A model generated the notes under the pieces. The model was not told where the DNA came from, did not search any database, and saw only the letters and a list, made by a program, of their open reading frames with translations. Positions 62,096-64,000 of a stretch of 64,000 nucleotides of DNA are shown here, piece after piece. Location of the stretch: the NCBI GenBank assembly GCA_963678275.1, contig OY782765.1:744001-808000 (forward strand), read 5' to 3'. The DNA comes from G963677445 sp963678275. Its GTDB lineage: Bacteria; Bacteroidota; Ignavibacteria; Ignavibacteriales; Melioribacteraceae. The translations under genes and the position numbers were made by a program. Within the stretch, counting starts at the first letter, position 1, and each line of letters begins with the position of its first letter.

Positions 62096-63187
62096 CTACT
62101 TAATAATAGTAGCAGTGTATTCTTTCTGAATATTCTTTTCATATTGAGTGTTGAACCGGAATTTCAGCCTTATTGGCATTTCACCGCAAGTTTCCATCTG
62201 ATCCAGGAAGTCATTATTTATATCAAGGAATACAAATGCAAAGTTACCCTGAGTGACTGCTCGCGCGCCTGATCCGGTTAAAAATTCTCTTGGTTCGGAT
62301 TCAACACGAAGCCCGCGAATCTTAGGGGGAATAACAACGAGGCTTCCATCACCGGACTGACCGATGTAGACATAGAGGAAACGCATTACATTCGCGTTAT
62401 AAGCGCTAATATAAAGCTCATCTTTATTTTCCTCTTCCTGTTCCTGTGTTCGCCAGGTAACAAATTCATCAAGATTTGGTGGCGCTAAAAGGAAGTTCCA
62501 TTTGGATTCCTTTTCGTTTTTATCTCCGGCGTCAACGTATTTAAAATCCTTGCCATGATATTTGCCGATAACTGTAAACTCACGTCCGACATTTTTATCA
62601 TCCTTAAAGACTTCATCGAGAGAAACAACTGCTCCTCTACCTGAGTCGATATGGGTGCCGGCAGCGTCGACTATCTCGTATGAGTAACCCATCGGATCGG
62701 CAAACTCAACTGTCTGAAAGCTGAATGTTTCTTTTTCCGAAGGATAATATCTGTCGAATACATCAATATTTGATGACATAGTCGGATAATCAACAATAAC
62801 CATGTAGTGGGCTGTTGCGCTTCTGCTTCTCTGCTCATCCCTGAAGTTTATGCCAATTTTTACGTAGTAAACTCCAACTTCGTCGATAGACTCATTTACT
62901 TCATACTGAACCATAACACCTCTTCCACCCGATTCACGAACTTTACCTGGAAGCTCTTCGGAAGATGGAAATTGTGTTACATTTTCGCAGTCTCGCAGCT
63001 TAATAAAATTGGCGTTCAATAATTCAGCTGTAAAATCGATACTGCGAATATTAGTCAGAACTATCTGCCTGTTTTCGGGCACCTTGAATTGCTGGAGTGT
63101 TACTACCCGTATCGTATCTGCAATTTTTGGCTGAGCGGCCAATTGCGAGATAAATAATAATAGTAACGGTAGAATATATTTTTTCAT
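62096..63187 (-). CDS. Exported periplasmic protein, possibly the C-terminal part of a split GldM
   Basis: Signal peptide (YILPLLLLFISQLAAQ), then about 340 residues of beta-sandwich type sequence: an N-terminal stretch to ~150 (VGVYYVKIGINF), a middle (FTVIGKYHGKDFKYV) and an end with TGSGARAVTQGNFAFVFLDIN and KYRFNTQYEKN-like strands. The multi-Ig-like layout and its place after a GldM-like membrane anchor suggest GldM's periplasmic domains as a separate gene. No family match is certain. Confidence 0.4.
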   Translation of the reverse strand: MKKYILPLLLLFISQLAAQPKIADTIRVVTLQQFKVPENRQIVLTNIRSIDFTAELLNANFIKLRDCENVTQFPSSEELPGKVRESGGRGVMVQYEVNESIDEVGVYYVKIGINFRDEQRSRSATAHYMVIVDYPTMSSNIDVFDRYYPSEKETFSFQTVEFADPMGYSYEIVDAAGTHIDSGRGAVVSLDEVFKDDKNVGREFTVIGKYHGKDFKYVDAGDKNEKESKWNFLLAPPNLDEFVTWRTQEQEEENKDELYISAYNANVMRFLYVYIGQSGDGSLVVIPPKIRGLRVESEPREFLTGSGARAVTQGNFAFVFLDINNDFLDQMETCGEMPIRLKFRFNTQYEKNIQKEYTATIIK

Positions 63188-63245
63188 AAAGTATTACTCC
63201 ACTTCAATGGTCCATATTAAAAAATTGCTTGTAAAAGTCAGGCCT

Positions 63246-63267
63246 GCCTGATATTTTATTATCAGGC
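63246..63267 (-). promoter_or_regulatory. Intercistronic hairpin
   Basis: GCCTGATA pairs perfectly with TATCAGGC across a six-base loop, between the two genes of the putative split GldM. No T-run follows on either strand, so processing or partial attenuation is likelier than strong termination. Confidence 0.45.
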
Positions 63268-63282
63268 TTGCCGTGAAAAAAA

Positions 63283-63885
63283 TTAGAATGATATTTCAGC
63301 TTCCATTGTTCTAACGCCACCTTTACGCTTGACGTTAATTTGAAAACCAACTTTTTCACTTGCAACGAGCTGATGTTCTCCAACTTCCTCTCTAAGCTGA
63401 TCGAGAAGCTCTTCTGTCAGATAACTCGGCAGCTGCCGTTCAAGTTCACAATAAACCTGAAATGTATATTGACCAACTGCGGGAAGATTGGAAACAAAAA
63501 TGGCATTACCGTTATTTTTTATAATTTTATAACGTTCTGTCATATTGTGAAGATTTATGCCTCCATCCGGCCAGCCGGAAGGTTTTTTCTTTGATTTTGG
63601 ATCTATATCAATGAAATAATTCAGATGATCTTTCTCCTCCTCAGATACGAGTCCTGCGGGAGTCATAACCACCTTATGCGGTTCTTTGGAGCCGATTGTA
63701 AATTCCGATTCTCTCTGAGGTACCGAGAGTATAACCGGCTGTCTGTATGACTTAGCCAAAGTTGATATCATTTTATCTCTGATTTCATGTTCTTTGGCCT
63801 CAAGCTCATCACGTTCTGTAATTACTATAAGCAATTCAACCAGAATTACCATATAGAGAACGAAGTATACCATGTTTTTTTTCAT
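63283..63885 (-). CDS. Single-pass membrane protein, GldM N-terminus-like
   Basis: 200 residues: an N-terminal transmembrane helix (NMVYFVLYMVILVELLIVI) followed by charged helix (TERDELEAKEHEIRDKM) and a periplasmic beta-rich part (FVSNLPAVGQYTFQVYCE, KVGFQINVKRKGG). The start resembles GldM, whose inner-membrane helix begins N(L/M)xYxV. Gld M of typical T9SS is about 500 aa, so this would be an N-terminal fragment if homologous. AAAGGAAG precedes the ATG. Kinship is a hypothesis. Confidence 0.45.
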   Translation of the reverse strand: MKKNMVYFVLYMVILVELLIVITERDELEAKEHEIRDKMISTLAKSYRQPVILSVPQRESEFTIGSKEPHKVVMTPAGLVSEEEKDHLNYFIDIDPKSKKKPSGWPDGGINLHNMTERYKIIKNNGNAIFVSNLPAVGQYTFQVYCELERQLPSYLTEELLDQLREEVGEHQLVASEKVGFQINVKRKGGVRTMEAEISF

Positions 63886-63925
63886 CGTTCGCTTCCTTTC
63901 TTTAATTTTTCAAAATGCAATAACC

Positions 63926-64000
63926 TTATTTTTTCAATGTTTCTTTCATTTGAGCAAGTGAATCAAGGTTTTGCATCTGAATTTTTGTTATCTTTTCAGA
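63926..64000 (-). CDS. Partial coding sequence at the right edge
   Basis: Open frame on - entering from beyond the window, ending at TAA 63926-63928. The 24 visible residues read SEKITKIQMQNLDSLAQMKE, a coiled-coil-like helix end. In T9SS operons GldL precedes GldM and ends in such a helix, so this may be gldL, but the evidence is thin. Confidence 0.45.
   Translation of the reverse strand, partial: SEKITKIQMQNLDSLAQMKETLKK

Noticed and set aside
1..64000. CRISPR arrays, insertion sequences, prophage
   Set aside because: No regularly spaced repeats, transposases or phage structural genes were seen.

Overview
The window looks like chromosomal core sequence from a moderately AT-rich Gram-negative bacterium of the Bacteroidota/Chlorobiota (FCB) side, most like Ignavibacteria-type lineages. 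The evidence is a secreted subtilase with a type IX secretion (T9SS/FlgD-like) C-terminal sorting domain, a Bacteroidota-style GlmU variant, DUF5683 and DUF2795 proteins, HPr kinase, a YbeY whose third metal ligand is altered as in Bacteroidetes, and one promoter fitting the TTG-N19-TAnnTTTG pattern. The assignment is inference; no rRNA gene is present. I see no prophage, insertion sequence, integron or CRISPR array. No gap between genes exceeds 300 bases; the longest, about 180 bases, lie at 17680-17861 and 40309-40489.

Layout, left to right. 1-17.7 kb, all on +: the tail of an HNH nuclease, then ScpA-ScpB-RluB-PBP4-LysS, envelope genes (DUF2279, glycosyltransferase, Wzi-like barrel), a CtpA protease, gamma-carbonic anhydrase, YbeY, Smg-like, XerC, HPF, HPr kinase, an M23 peptidase, DUF2795, DNA polymerase III delta' and a RicT/PSP1 protein. 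17.8-20.5 kb: 3-hydroxyacyl-CoA dehydrogenase and a ClC-CBS channel. 20.6-29.5 kb on -: DAG kinase, FtsY, PgsA, a very large T9SS subtilase, PurF, tRNA-Pro(GGG) and a MerR regulator. 29.6-40.3 kb, mostly -: AroQ, ParAB, an MBL hydrolase, a glycosyltransferase, the diadenylate cyclase CdaA, FolP, NagA, Rpe and a PASTA-only protein; Ppx/GppA is the lone + gene.

40.5-51.8 kb on +: a POT peptide transporter, NagB, GlmU-like, an NFACT protein, rhodanese-MauE, three tandem GT9 heptosyltransferase-like genes, a homocysteine S-methyltransferase-like gene and IspE. 51.8-54.6 kb on -: two paralogous membrane histidine kinases. 54.7-55.3 kb on +: glutaredoxin and a GroES without GroEL, closed by a strong bidirectional terminator.

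55.3-64 kb on - is the least ordinary part. A candidate operon runs leftward from beyond the window edge: a partial coding sequence, a short inner-membrane-anchored protein resembling a GldM N-terminus, a periplasmic protein that could be the rest of a split GldM, then a tandemly duplicated pair of exported barrel-type proteins (A-B-A-B), and finally a cohesin-like lipoprotein. Two of the barrels carry an exported Arg/Gly-rich linker. With the T9SS-type subtilase elsewhere in the window, this suggests a divergent gliding/T9SS-like envelope machine whose components I cannot assign to known families. It is my best candidate for an undescribed system.
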